Below, piece by piece: positions 31,013 to 41,998 of a stretch of DNA of 64,000 nucleotides (its first letter is position 1; each line of letters opens with the position of its first letter). The position numbers were made by a program, and so were the translations under genes. This stretch comes from Tanypteryx hageni (lineage: Eukaryota; Arthropoda; Insecta; Odonata; Petaluridae): contig CM054113.1 of the NCBI GenBank assembly GCA_028673005.1, forward strand, positions 66,230,850 through 66,294,849. Direction: 5' to 3'. The notes below the pieces were generated by a model, which searched no databases, was not told the DNA's origin, and saw nothing but the letters and a program-made list of their open reading frames with translations.

Positions 31013-33403
31013 TACAGTAAAACCCAGGAGAGGTGGAATCTGCGAAAAGCGGAATCCTGCCAAAGGTGGAAACTTAGAAATCCTACTGCATAATGACGCT
31101 GTTTTTCACAGAAATCTTCCTCTGTAAGGCGGAATCTGCAAGACGCTGACAGAAAGAATTTTTCTTGTAAATCTTGTATTAATAAGTACAATTTGAACCT
31201 GTGAAAGGCAGAAAGAAAATCTTGAAGACACGTTCTCAGTTCTTCTGGGTAGGGTTTGTTTACCATTCACAGACCATGGACAGTGCTACTCTTCTTTTGT
31301 TAGAAAGATCCTTTTTCCATCTGGTAAGCTTGGGAAAACCAGGGATAATGGGTGTCAGCAGGTGGCGGAGGGTAATTCACCACCCATCTGGGTGGTGCTG
31401 TTTCTTTATCTACGGCCATTCCATCTCTTCTGGGAAGTTAAGGTCCCTACACACGGGTAGTTGCTGTAGAATTTACCCTTGTATGTCATTTTCAGTCCAA
31501 CAGAGGTTCCTGGAATCCCTAATATGTACAATGACCTTTGGGAATAACCAAAATTCTGGTGCCAATACGCTAGCATTTCGGTTTATGTAGAGCGGGGTTA
31601 GTCTCTGGTTGACGTCCTACGTGTTTGCATCGATGTTTTGAGTATTCCTTATTTTTGTGATTTTCTATTGGATTTTTTTTAAAACCTGACGTGTTTTGGT
31701 ATCCAAGAGATCCCTCGTGTAGTGTTCAGCTCTCCTCTTGCACCATTTCAAAATTTTGGATAAACAATGTTCAACTGTAAGTACCTATTCATTACATTTA
31801 TTGGGAAGTTCTATGGAAAAATATGTATCTTCAATTAACAGTGGGTTTTGTAGAAGCGGTTTTATAGAAAAATATCATTTATTTCAGATTGATGGATAAA
31901 AAAATGAAAATTTTGAATCTAATGGATAAGATTAATGCAATTAAAACAGTCGGTGAGTAAAAAAGAGCATTAAGGAGGAGGAGGAGGAAAGTGACTGATC
32001 ATTTAAAATGTGTAAAGATGCAAATTTAGAATATCATCAAACAAAAGGATAAAATAATGGAAAAATATTTATTGAGTAACAAAAATGATTTAGTCAAAAA
32101 GAAAGAAAGGCATGCAAATTATACTGAACTAAATAACATTTTGTTTGAGTGGTTTTAAGCAGCCAGGGCAAAAAAACTTCCCTATTTCTGGCCCAATTCT
32201 GCAACAAAAAGCAAAAGAACTGCAGTAATACTAAAACTAGATTCCTTTTCTGCATAAAACGGATGGTGGCAAAGCTTTCGGAAAAGACAATATTACATTT
32301 AATGTTTCCTGTGAGGAAGCAAATGATGTTGACAAAAATACGATTGAAAGTTGATATGTTAGATTAAAAGAAATAATATGTCATTACAGCCCGAATGAGA
32401 TTGCAAATGCTGATGAAACAGCTTTATTTTTTTGAGCTCTGCCTAATAAAACCTTGCAAATGAAAGGAGAAAGGTGTTCTCGAAGTCGTCATTCAAAAGA
32501 ACATTTAACTGTACTTTTGGTAGCTTTTTCTGACGAAAAATTAGAAAAACCGTTAGTTATAGGTAAAAGCAAAAACCCAAGATGTTTAAAAAATTTGAAG
32601 AATCGCCTTCCTGTAGAATGGAAAGCGAATAAGAAAGCATGGATGATGTGCTATATTCAAGGAATTTTTGTACAAATTGAATAAAAAAATGGAAAAGGAC
32701 AAGAGGAATATTCTTCTTTTCCTAGATAATGCAACTTGCCACCCAAAAAATCAACTCTAGAATATTCGATTAGTCTTTCTCCCCCCCCTTGCACAACATT
32801 AGCTCTGCAGCCATTGGACAATGGCATTATACAAAATGTAAAAATTAATTACAGGAAACTGATGCTGCAGCACTTTATCTTAAACATGGACAAATGTAAG
32901 AAAGCATGGGACTTTACAGTAAAAATTCATGTGTTAGATGCAGTCACCTTTCTCAGTCGTGCAGTGAGGTTGATACATGAGACATGCATAAAGAAGTGTT
33001 TTAAAAACTGTGGCTTCATTTTTATGATGAAATTGATTGTGGAGAAGTTATTTGTGATAATGATTATCTGGATGATCAAAATTTGATTGGGGAGATGTAT
33101 GAAGACAGTGGTAGTGTGAATGCAAAAATTTTTGTAAATATTGACGAAAATGTTGTCACAGAAATTGACGAAATACACTTAAAAGCTGTGGTGGAATCTC
33201 AGATCATTGACACTGTTGGAAATAAGTAAAAACTCCTGAACCGTAAAATAATCCAAGTGAGCAATCACACGTCAATAAGAGAAAAATGGAGGGAGAAAAA
33301 TAAAATAAATAAATAAATTTATACAAGTTTGCAGGGCGATGGCCAATAGGGACCTGTTGTCGGAAACTAGCTTAAGGTTACGCCTTTCGCAGGTTTCACT
33401 GTA
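31013..33403 (+). mobile_element. Tigger-like transposon (inner)
   Basis: The left end TACAGTAAAACCCAGGAGAG and the mirrored right end TACAGTGAAACCTGCGAAAG match at the outer bases. It is flanked by TA and inserted in the outer Tigger. The coding sequence is on the + strand (about 31890-33230). Confidence 0.7.
31890..33230 (+). pseudogene. Tigger transposase (inner element), decayed
   Basis: The + strand pieces read, in order: KINAIKTVGE (HTH region), ANADETALFF (first catalytic Asp, about 32405), KGERCSRSRHSKEHLTVLLV, KPLVIGKSKNPRC and NKKAWM, then LFLDNATCHP (second Asp, about 32720), CTTLALQPLDNGIIQNVK (third Asp) and YRKLML. Several stops and shifts interrupt it. It is a different Tigger family from the outer element, because the residues around the shared motifs differ. 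Confidence 0.85.
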
Positions 33404-33606
33404 TTAGTAACTGAAAAGTGTATTTTATATTAAAGTCATTTACTGGAAGAACATAACTAAAATGGAAAAAAAATCTACAATATATAATAAAAGCATTACT
33501 AATAATAAGTGGAAAAAAGTTTTCCAAAAATAACCAGGTTTATAGGGGGAATATAGGCAACAATTTGTTGAATAATTTCGATTCGGATAATTAGAGTTAT
33601 ACTGTA

Positions 33607-34508
33607 TTTAAGATTATGTCAGTGAAAAAGTATAGCATTAATAGAATCCCAATTTCTTAAATAGAAATAAAAACTATAAGCTCAATATTGTCCTTTAATC
33701 ATCTGACTTAACTACAAGATTGAAATCATACTTTCTCATAACCTAACAATTGATTTAAGTTTGTCCCCATTGCTGCATTTCCTGTTATCTTTGATTTATC
33801 TTTGTTTGGGTCACACTGGCTAGGGATTTATCCAGATGAAATTATTTTATCTACACTTGGTAAATCACTAGGATCACATTTAAGATCATAATCTCACAAA
33901 AACTCCAATTTCTTCAATAATTGCAGTCAAAATTTAGGTTAAATTAAGTTTTGCATGTAGACTGAAAGAACATGAACTTATTTTCCTATTTTTGAACTAT
34001 CCCCACACTTTTTGATACGTTCCTCAATCTTCTGAGGTAAGGTTTTTCATGAGAACTTAAAGCTTACAAGAGTTTCTCTACAGTGCCTTTCAATTGGTTT
34101 GCCTATATAAGGCTATGTACCACCCAGATATATTTGTCTACAACAGTTTTGAATTCTTCAATATCCTGCAATTATAAATATAATTATATGTTAATCTAAA
34201 TAAATGTTCGTTTTTCTATTCCCTTTTTAAATATACAGGGAACAGGAAATAATTTTTGTTGGGTACCACCACACCGTGTATGTATATTCCCTAGTCAAAA
34301 CCAATTAATTAGTTAATTGGTAGGACCTGTCGTAAGACAGAACACGAATGAATGAAGACATCCAAATACGGAGCATTTTGGAGAAATGGTTTAACATCAT
34401 TGTAAGGTTATGCGACATATTGAGGGTTATGGTATGATGCATTTCAGAGAATTTCCCTCAAGAAGCAGATTGTATCTCAAACATTTGCTTTTGAAGGATA
34501 TTTTAATG
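33607..34508. other. Intergenic stretch, nothing recognised
   Basis: AT-rich sequence without ORFs of note on either strand. No repeat structure was detected by eye. Confidence 0.5.
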
Positions 34509-34815
34509 CAGGGGTCACCAAACGTTTTACTGAAAGGGCCACATGAGGCTTCATGATCCACTGTGGGGGCCACATACAGCATTTCAAATGATTGATCGGG
34601 CCGTGTGAAAATTTCAGAGAAAGTTTTGAGAATTTTTTTCGATTTTGTAATATGTAATTCGCTTATATTAAAAGTTGATTTCACCTAAGCACTCAGAAAA
34701 TATCATTTAGATATCATAAATGATATCTAATGCATACTCTTGCTGATAAGGCGGGCCGGATCAAATCACTGAATGGGCCAAATGTGGCCCGCAGGTCGTA
34801 GTTTGGAGACCCCTG
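34509..34815. mobile_element. hAT MITE (CAGGGGTC type)
   Basis: A 307-bp element with ends CAGGGGTCACCAAACG and, mirrored, CAGGGGTCTCCAAACTACG. It contains the GGGCC-rich subterminal blocks (GGGCCACAT, GGCCCGCAGG) characteristic of this widespread hAT group. The 8-bp flanks TTTTAATG (34501-34508) and CTTTAATG (34816-34823) agree at 7 of 8 positions, as expected for a hAT target duplication. Confidence 0.85.
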
Positions 34816-34823
34816 CTTTAATG

Positions 34824-35430
34824 GAAGCACTTGACAGCTTGATTCCCATCTTATATACAGTACCCCCTTGTTATCTGTGGTTTTACTTACCTGCAGAAAT
34901 ATTAAATTGGCATGTAAGCAACTAGCATGCCACGTAAGTTGTGCAGCTGTGACAGACCCTATTTCGTACAAGGTTGTTTTTACTTTTTTCAATACATGTA
35001 TTGAAAATATCCAGTAATTCCAAAGTAGATAGCTATGTAATCAAAATTGTACAGCCACTTAGGAATATTCTCCTTGCCCCTAAATTCTGAACCAATTCAG
35101 ACCATGTAACAATACTCTTTTCTAAGCCCAAATTTCTCGTGTTGTCAACTCACAAAATGCATATGCTGGTGCTTAGCTTGTATTCAATGAAAATTACGTA
35201 ACTCATTGGAGAGTTTGAAAAAGAATTATTTTGCCAAAAAGAAAAAATTGCATGTTTACGAATGGGTTGAAGACAAAATGGTGTTAATTCCAACCAAGTT
35301 TTAGGCAAATGAGGCAGAAAAGAGGGACCATGCTGAACAGACCACATAAGTATGAATTTTTTCCTTTCTTTTTATAAGACCTAATATGGTTAATAAATTA
35401 TCGCTAGTATATATTAATTTTAAATAATAA
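34824..35430. other. Intergenic stretch, nothing recognised
   Basis: No gene or repeat was identified. The - strand ORFs in it have no domain. Confidence 0.5.
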
Positions 35431-35592
35431 TACAGGGTGGGCCAAAACCTACTTGACAACTTTAATCCAAAATTATGAAAATACAGTGTCATAATAGGTA
35501 ACATGAAACCACTTGCAGAGTATGAGGAAACACTTCAAGTTTAAAGCGAAAAAGTTTCTCTTGAATTTGTCACAAGATGGCAGCGCAGTATT

Positions 35593-35844
35593 GTGCAGGT
35601 CAAGATGGTGCCTTTCACAGGTCCCCAGAAAGCTTATTCTGTGATTTGGTTTCATGAAACAACAGTTGTTATCCAAAAATTCCGAACAAAATTCAACACC
35701 AAACCATCCAACAGGGAAAATGTGTACCAGTGGTACAAGAAATTCATGGAAACAGCATGTGTGCAATCATCCCAGTCGAGGAGATGGCTGACTGAAAACA
35801 TCAGAGGTCAATGTGGAACGCATTCGAGCAGCATTCATCGCTAG
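35593..35844 (+). pseudogene. mariner-type transposase N-terminal HTH fragment
   Basis: About 83 residues with the pattern 'w-hEt-svv-vqr-Fr-kf ... ps-r-nvy-WykkF-etg', known from insect and arachnid mariner-like proteins. After SSQSRRWLTENI the frame degrades and the catalytic part is absent. Confidence 0.75.
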
Positions 35845-36012
35845 CCCAAAGAAGTCAATGAGAAGAAACTTGAAGTGTTTTCTCATACTCTGAAAGTAGT
35901 TTCATGTCATTACGATTTTCTGCATTTTCATAATTTTGGATTAAAGTTAGTACGAAGGCTTCCACGGCGTGTTGTTGACATGGTGGTGATTTCCGGGATT
36001 CTGCTGTGTTGA

Positions 36013-36067
36013 TCGAATTCCTGGACAATATTTCGCCGACGTTCCAGTCGGCTTCTTCAGGTCCGAA
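36013..36067 (-). ncRNA. Hammerhead-like motif, left Penelope arm
   Basis: Mirror of the motif at 36881-36930, with the core CTGAAGA, stem II GCCGAC/GTCGGC-type pairing and GAAA all preserved on the - strand. The only nearby difference is in the flank (CGAATTCC against CAATTCC). Confidence 0.5.
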
Positions 36068-36112
36068 GTGTCAGTGCAGATTTTTGGTCGTCTATATATA
36101 GGAAGGTTCCGT

Positions 36113-36817
36113 CTAATCCGGTGCGTTCTGGTTGGTCGCCGCATTCGGAGCGCTCTGGTTGGTCGCCGAATCTGGTGCGTTCGGATTGGCTGTGGTAGGG
36201 TTGGTCTTACGGAAGACTCTCTTCCAGGTGCTGGACAGCGTGTAACCGTCCTCTCCGTTAAAATTGTACGGCTGTTTTGTAATTTCTATCGCCTCCCTGA
36301 TGAGTCTCGGGAAATAACAATTTTCTTTTACTAAAATTTGTGCGTTGTCGAAGTCGATGTCGCATCCGGGATCGGTCCATGCGTGTTCTGCTATGGCGGA
36401 AAGGCGGAGTTGTTTGTTAGCAGTTGCCCTCTGGTGTTCTTTCAGGCGGCACTTGAGAGATCTCGAGGTTTGGCCGATGTATGACATTCCGCAGCTGCAC
36501 TTGACTTCGTACACGCCCTCATAGATGTTTTTGGGTAAGTGGTCTTTGGCGGTGCGGAGGAGGTCGGCTGTCTTCGTCACGCAGTTGAATCTCGTTACCA
36601 CGTCATGTTTGGCGAGAATGCATGCGACCCTCTCCGAGGTGCCCGCCACGTAAGGTATCATGGCGTATGCTGCAGGTTTCGGCTTGTTCTCCGCTGTGTC
36701 CTCGGCGGTCCTTTTCAGGGCCATATCCCGCTTCTGGTCTTCCTTTCTGATGGTATTGAGTATGATGAATGCACCAGATTCGGCGACCAACCAGAGCGCT
36801 CCGAATGCGGCGACCAA
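36113..36817 (-). pseudogene. Penelope-like GIY-YIG endonuclease region
   Basis: - strand ORF of 234 residues. The recognisable part reads YEGVYEVKCSCGMSYIGQTS, then RSLKCRLKEHQRA, an invariant-like SAIAEHAW, and CYFPRLIREAIEI with KQPYNFNGEDGY. This is the GIY-YIG nuclease of Penelope-like retroelements: the GVY...YIG pair, the Arg after it and the Glu of REAIEI are all visible. The first 90 residues correspond to the end of the RT/linker (ACILAKHDVVTRFNCVTK), and the RT itself is missing (5'-truncated). The last residues (ATNQSAPNAATNQ) are translation of the repeat-containing arm. The nuclease frame is open and could still encode a folded domain, but nothing indicates expression. Confidence 0.9.
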
Positions 36818-36880
36818 CCAGAACGCACCGGCTTAGACGGAACCTTCCTATATATAGACGACCAAAAATCTGCACTGACA

Positions 36881-36935
36881 CTTCGGACCTGAAGAAGCCG
36901 ACTGGAACGTCGGCGAAATATTGTCCAGGAATTGG
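36881..36935 (+). ncRNA. Hammerhead-ribozyme-like motif, right Penelope arm
   Basis: GGAC, CTGAAGA (36889-36895), one extra A, stem II GCCGAC-TGGAAC-GTCGGC, GAAA (36915-36918), a minimal stem III ATAT, then T and GTCC. GTCC pairs with the GGAC before the core (stem I), and TTC/GAA can pair beyond an internal mismatch. All core bases are present apart from the extra A. Confidence 0.55.
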
Positions 36936-37006
36936 ATCAACACGGCAGAATCCCGGAAATCACCACCTTGGATTAAAGTTGTCAAGTAGGTTTTGGCCCA
37001 CCTTGT

Positions 37007-37975
37007 ATTTATTGATTTAAATGTTTTAAGGATTATTACTACATTATTTAGTGATAAACATACATATTTATTCTTTTGATTATATATTTTGTAAGCCCTT
37101 TTTCTAAAGGCCCTTGGTCGTGGTCTCCATGATGTTTTCCAGGAGTGTAACACCTACAGATACAAAAGCTTACTGTATTTCATTTTAGAAATTTTTCTTT
37201 CTGAATGGAAGGAAATGTCTCAACATTACAGAAGATGAAGGTGTCTTTTATCTATAGCAAACAAGATGAACCACTTAATATAATTTGTAAAATTCAGGGT
37301 ATAGCTGCAATTGAAAGTGCATACACACGTAAATTTTTCTGAATTACAGATTGTGGCCCATAAATTCTATGAAAAATCCAGTCCAAGATATACTTACTGC
37401 ATTAAAAATTTATATTGAAATAAATAACAAATAATGTAAATTATTTAAAAAGATGTGATAATTGCTGAGTTTCTAGTGGGTTTTTCCAACATGGCTGAAA
37501 CAAATGCAGATGACTTCCAATGGTACAAATAGACCTGTTAAGGGTAAAAATTATTCCCTAATTGGTAACATGGTTATTTTTTCAAGGTTGCCATTTAATC
37601 AATTTCATGAATCATTCTCACAAATTGTTTCCTTATAAATCAGCCCTCCATCTAAGAAAGAACAATACTGATAATATAGCAAATACTACATAGTATTTTT
37701 GTATGAAATGATCTCACAAGAAAGGTTTTGCTTCTATCAAAAAGAAACACTGCTTTCACTAATAAGAGTTAACTCTTTATATACACACCTAAATATTAAA
37801 ATAATATTTGTTAAAGGTTTCTTATAACTATGAATACTGTCGTTTCTTCATTTCATAATTATACCATTTACAAAAAGAATGCAAAATTCATTCAGACGTC
37901 AAGTTAAAAAAGGTCTACCAATGTCTTCTTACCTTTAAAACAAAAGTAAATATGGATATAAAAATGCCAAACAAC
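37007..37975. other. Intergenic stretch, nothing recognised
   Basis: AT-rich, without convincing ORFs or repeats. Confidence 0.5.
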
Positions 37976-39359
37976 TACAGTGTGCCCTCGGTTTAACATC
38001 ACTTCGATTTGACTTAATGTCATTCAAAAGTTATTACTAATATTCGGATTAATGTCATCGATGATTCGTGTTAATATCGTCCTGACTCTGGTCTTAAATA
38101 AAGCACAAAAAAATATTGCATAGACGACTCTCATGCGCATCTGTTGTGCAGCACTTCTCCAGCTGCGGCAGATCACATTATTTGAGTGGGAAATGTTTTT
38201 TGGATTGACGTATTTTTATTAAATTTGCATTATTTGCATGGTGACATTTTGTAACAATTGGTGCAAATAGAAGTGTTAGTAATGGCCTTTTTCTCTAACT
38301 CCTTCCAGCAGTCATTAAAATCACCTTAATCCCCATGAATAGAAACCTTAAAAGCTTTGTGAGTTGTGCAGAAAGGAAGATCTGCCGAGTGCCTCATTTA
38401 CAAACTTGAAATTATTCTGTACTTTTGGCATAACTTGAGTTTAATGCCTTCTTATTTTATTGCCGCTTGTATTCAGTGTCGTCAATCCAGCAAATTCGTA
38501 GCTAGATATAGTGACTTTAGGTTCAATCTAGCACCTAAAATAATACTATATCGACCATTTACAAAACTAGCAAATCGATTTAACTATCTAGCTATCGGCT
38601 AAAATTACGGCACCTGTATTCATACTAAACACAAAAAAGAAAATTAAATAACAAAAATTAATATAATGTAAATAAGCAGAATATTCTTTTCATTTGCCCC
38701 TTTTTATTTTATTATTTTCTTTTTGCGATTTGAGCAATTAAACTACAACACTGGAACAGTGGATATCATTTATGAGAATGGCAGTATTGTTGGCCATAAG
38801 AATAAGGAAGAGTGAAAGAGCGAGTTTGTTCCAAATAAAGTAGGGATTAATGAATCAGGGAAGAAAGTGTTCGTCGGAAAGCACGAGTTACTTACTCTAT
38901 TATATGGTGGCTATATTTCTATGCCCTCCCTAAAGACTGCATAACCTTACAGAGGTGGGAGGGTTTGTGTACTCTTATGAACCAAAGAGCTATGCCAGCG
39001 GGAGATAATTCTCCTGGTAGGACCATCAAAGCCGGAAAGGTCTGAGGGGAAGAGTCAGACTAAGAAGCAGTCTTGGGGGTTTTACATCCCCCTGTGCAAG
39101 GGCAGCAGCTTGCACAGTACCTCTGTAGATGGTGATCATGTGGATCTGAACAGCTACAGATGGGTAATCACTCTGTGAAACTGCGATGAGGAAAGCAAAG
39201 GGAAACTACCTCCTCATATTTCCCATGATAGGCTGAAAAGCTGCAAATACCTCTATGGATCTCTCTGGGGTAAAATATTCCGGAGGTAAAATAGTTCCCC
39301 AATCAGATCTCCGGGTGGGGACTACCCTAGGGGATGCACAGAGGAAATGTAACATTAAT

Positions 39360-40245
39360 AAGAAAGCAAGTAGTGAGAAATTAAGAATAGGCAAATGGAA
39401 TGTTAGGACTATGAATTCAGGGGGTAAACTAGAGAACTTATAAAGGGAAATGAGAAGGAATAATGTAGGTATAGTAGGTCTTAGTGAAGTTCGGTGGGAA
39501 GGAGAAGCCGAGATAAATTCAGACGAATTTAAGATTATTTACTCGGGAGGAGAAAAAAGGAAAGGGGAGTGGGGATTATAATGAGAAAAGAGATAGCTGA
39601 AAGAATTAGCAAGGTAGTGACAGTTAATGATAGATTAATAGCCGTAAAACTTCAGATGGAGCCAGTGGAAATGCTTATAATTCAAGTGTATATGCCAACA
39701 ACTAATGCTGGCGACGACGAAATAGATGAAATGTATGAACAGATTATGGAGATATTGGAGGAGGAGGGAAAAGGAAGGATCACCACCATAGTAATGGGAG
39801 ACTGGAACAATGTAGTCGGAGAGGGACAGGAAGATAACATAGTGGGAAAATATGGACTAGGGAAGAGAAATGAAAGAGGGGAGAAACTTGCGGAATTCTG
39901 CCAGAGAAATAGATTGATTGTAACTAATACATGGTTTAAGCATCACCAGCAGAGACTTTACACATGGAGAAGCCCAGGAGACGATACCAGATAGATTACA
40001 TACTAGTCAATGAAAGATTTAGAAATAGCATTAAAAATGTGAAAACACTACCAGGAGCAGATATCGATTCCGACCACAACCTTTTGGTGGCAAATACACA
40101 ATGTAGACTGAAGAGCGTTAAAAGAAACATAAGAGTTAACAAGAAATGGAACTCAGAGGAACTCCTTAAAAATAAGGAGGCTATCATGACTGAGCTGGAA
40201 GAAAGGTTGGGGGAGAGAGCTGAAGAAAATAGGAAGTGTAGATGA
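39360..40245 (+). pseudogene. RTE endonuclease, frameshifted
   Basis: APE-type endonuclease of the RTE LINE. Blocks in order across frames: KLRIGKWNVRTMNSGGK, then after a stop at about 39441 VGLSEVRWEGEAEIN (catalytic Glu). Next come VKLQMEPVEMLIIQVYMPT, TTIVMGDWNNVVGE (GDxN), LYTWRSPGD, then YQIDYILVNERF (IDYI) and DIDSDHNLLVANTQC (SDH). All the endonuclease signature residues remain, but stop codons at about 39441 and frame changes near 39580 and 39990 break the frame. Confidence 0.9.
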
Positions 40246-40282
40246 GGAGTGAAGATACATCCATAGCAACATTAAAGATGTA

Positions 40283-40729
40283 ATGGAAAATAAGGTAGGA
40301 AAGATAACAGGTGAAAGAAACAAAAAACCCTGGATCACAGCAGCCATGCTGCAAAAAATGGAAGAGCAGAGAAAGGGGAAGAACATAATCACTGAAGAAG
40401 GCCAAAGAAAGTACAAGGAGTTAAATAATGCTTTAAGAAGGGAAACAGATAAAGCCAGAAAACAGTGGATAAATAAGAAATGCGAGGAGATTGTCGAGTG
40501 TGAAAGAATTTGTAGAACAGACCTCATGTATAGCAAAGCAAGGGAACTATTCAAGAAAAAGGCAAGAAAGATAGGATGTAAAGGAATCATGAACAAAAGT
40601 GGTAAAATAGTCTCGGAGCCAGACAACGTAAAGAATGTCTGGAAAGAATACATTGAGGTGCTGTATGACAAAGAAGGAAAGCCAAGAAATATTGAATTAA
40701 ATGAAAAAGAGGATGTGGAAAAAGATTAG
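40283..40729 (+). pseudogene. RTE linker between endonuclease and RT
   Basis: 148-residue frame rich in Lys and Glu (RNKKPWITAAMLQKMEEQRK, then KKARKIGCKGIMNKSGKIV), matching the RTE linker 'kpWit-eil-lm-eRr' and 'g-l-kdG-vit'. It ends in a stop at 40726-40728, and the RT frame continues at once. Confidence 0.85.
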
Positions 40730-40777
40730 CTAGGACCAAGTATTCTCGAGTCTGAAGTTAAAAGAGCAATTGATGAC

Positions 40778-41998
40778 ATGAAAAGAAGGAAGGCTGTTGG
40801 GAGTGATGATATACCATTGGACGTACTTAAGGTTTTGGGGTTGAAAGCAGTTAAGCAACTAACAAAAAATTTTAACCAAGTATATGATACTGGCATATGG
40901 CTTGAAGATTTTTTAGATGTTGTTATGGTACCACTGGAGAAAAAGAACAATGCAAAATGTTGTAAGGATTACAGAACTATTAGTTTAATTTCTCATACAG
41001 CTAAAGTTCTAACCAGAATAATAACCAAAAGAATTGAAGGTAAAATAGAAAAGGAGCTGCAAGATAATCAGTTTGGTTTCAGAAGAGGAAGCGGAACTAG
41101 AGATGCTATAGGATGTATGAGGATGATGATAGAAAGAGCGCTAGAAGTCAATAAAGGTATGTATTTTTGTTTTGTAGATTGGGAGAAAGCTTTTGACCGA
41201 GTGAAATGGGATAAAATGCTGGGTATTTTAAACAAAATAGGAATAGATTGGAAAGATAAAAGACTGCTTAAAAACCTTTACTTTGATCAAAAGATTAGAG
41301 TCAGGGTTGAAGGAGAAGAAACAGAAAGTACTTCAATAGGGAGGGGAGTGAGGCAGGGATGTCCTATTTCACCAGCAATATTTAATATTTATGTAGAAAC
41401 AATAACAGAAGAAGCGTTGATGGAAGAGAAAGGATTTAAGATAGGAGGTGAAAGTATTACCACCATTAAATACGCAGATGATCAGGGCTTAATAGCAGAA
41501 GACGAGAAAGAGCTTCAGAGGATGACAGACAGACTAGTGGAGGTTGGCCAACAATATGGAATGAAGATCAATGCAGAAAAAACGAAAGTCATGGTGGTTT
41601 CAAAGGAACATAAAGAATTAAATATAATGGTAAATGGCCAAAAATTGGAACAAGTAAGTAGTTTCAAATATCTTGGCAGTATTTTAGCGCAGGATGGAAG
41701 TAGTACACAGGACATCAGAAGTAGGATTGCAATGGCAAAAGCAGCATTTAACGAGAAGAAGGAGCTTTTCACAAGCAAGAAAATAAATTTAGAAACAAGG
41801 AAGAAATTAGCAAAATGCTACATATGGAGCATAGCTCTTTATGGTGCAGAGACGTGGACGGTAAGGAGAAAGGAGGAAAAATATTTAGAAAGTTTTGAGA
41901 TGTGGGTATGGAGGAGAATGATGAAAGTGAAATGGACAGAGAGGAAGAGAAATGAAGAAGTATTAGAAATGGTGGGAAAAGAAAAGCAAATTGGATAG
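40778..41998 (+). CDS. RTE reverse transcriptase open frame (406 residues)
   Basis: RT of the RTE LINE. Blocks: RKAVGSDDIPLDVLK, KCCKDYRTISLISH, QDNQFGFRRGSGTRDAI, YFCFVDWEKAFDRVKWDKM (first catalytic Asp), GRGVRQGCPISPAIFNIYVE and TTIKYADDQGLIAED (YADD box). The thumb follows with FKYLGSILAQDGSS, KCYIWSIALYGAETWTV and FEMWVWRRMMKVKWTERKRN. It resembles BovB/RTE proteins block by block. The ORF ends early at QIG because of a deletion against the 11.5-kb copy (which has extra residues PLIRIIR at this point), so the true C-terminus (GHI-RR-C ... KISGRRGRKR) is out of frame downstream. The start given is only the first Met of the open stretch. Confidence 0.9.
   Translation: MKRRKAVGSDDIPLDVLKVLGLKAVKQLTKNFNQVYDTGIWLEDFLDVVMVPLEKKNNAKCCKDYRTISLISHTAKVLTRIITKRIEGKIEKELQDNQFGFRRGSGTRDAIGCMRMMIERALEVNKGMYFCFVDWEKAFDRVKWDKMLGILNKIGIDWKDKRLLKNLYFDQKIRVRVEGEETESTSIGRGVRQGCPISPAIFNIYVETITEEALMEEKGFKIGGESITTIKYADDQGLIAEDEKELQRMTDRLVEVGQQYGMKINAEKTKVMVVSKEHKELNIMVNGQKLEQVSSFKYLGSILAQDGSSTQDIRSRIAMAKAAFNEKKELFTSKKINLETRKKLAKCYIWSIALYGAETWTVRRKEEKYLESFEMWVWRRMMKVKWTERKRNEEVLEMVGKEKQIG

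Larger units (their letters stand above)
29425..33606 (-). mobile_element. Tigger-like transposon (outer), carrying a second Tigger
   Basis: The left end is TACAGTAGAACTCCGATCAT and the right end, mirrored, TACAGTATAACTCTAATTAT, followed on both sides by CCGA. The coding sequence is on the - strand (29680-30900). A complete second Tigger of another family is inserted at 31013-33403. Both insertions use TA. Confidence 0.75.
35949..36967 (-). mobile_element. Penelope-like element fragment with inverted pLTR-like arms
   Basis: A 1.0-kb insertion flanked by the exact 13-bp repeat TTGGATTAAAGTT (35936-35948 and 36968-36980). The two ends (about 35970-36175 and 36770-36960) are inverted copies of one another. 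Each contains a hammerhead-like motif, a TATATATAG sequence and repeats of the type GGTTGGTCGCC. Between them lies a - strand GIY-YIG coding region. Inverted or tandem pLTRs, hammerhead motifs and a GIY-YIG domain are established hallmarks of Penelope-like elements. The RT domain is lost. Confidence 0.88.
35431..37006 (+). mobile_element. mariner-like non-autonomous element carrying a Penelope insertion
   Basis: The left end TACAGGGTGGGCCAAAACCT and the mirrored right end TACAAGGTGGGCCAAAACCT continue in agreement for about 50 bp (ACTTGACAACTTTAATCCAA). The element alone would be about 0.54 kb. The ORF 35593-35844 encodes VIWFHETTVVIQKFRTKF and then RENVYQWYKKF, the N-terminal helix-turn-helix of mariner-type proteins. 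The catalytic domain is missing. The right TIR is split by the Penelope element at 35949-36967. Confidence 0.85.

Noticed and set aside
30874..31266. 130-residue - strand ORF as a single protein
   Set aside because: It crosses the boundary of the inner Tigger at 31013. Only the part below 31013 belongs to the outer element.
36539..37020. + strand ORFs of 117 and 83 residues opposite the GIY-YIG frame
   Set aside because: They are shadows of the Penelope coding region and its GC-rich arms.
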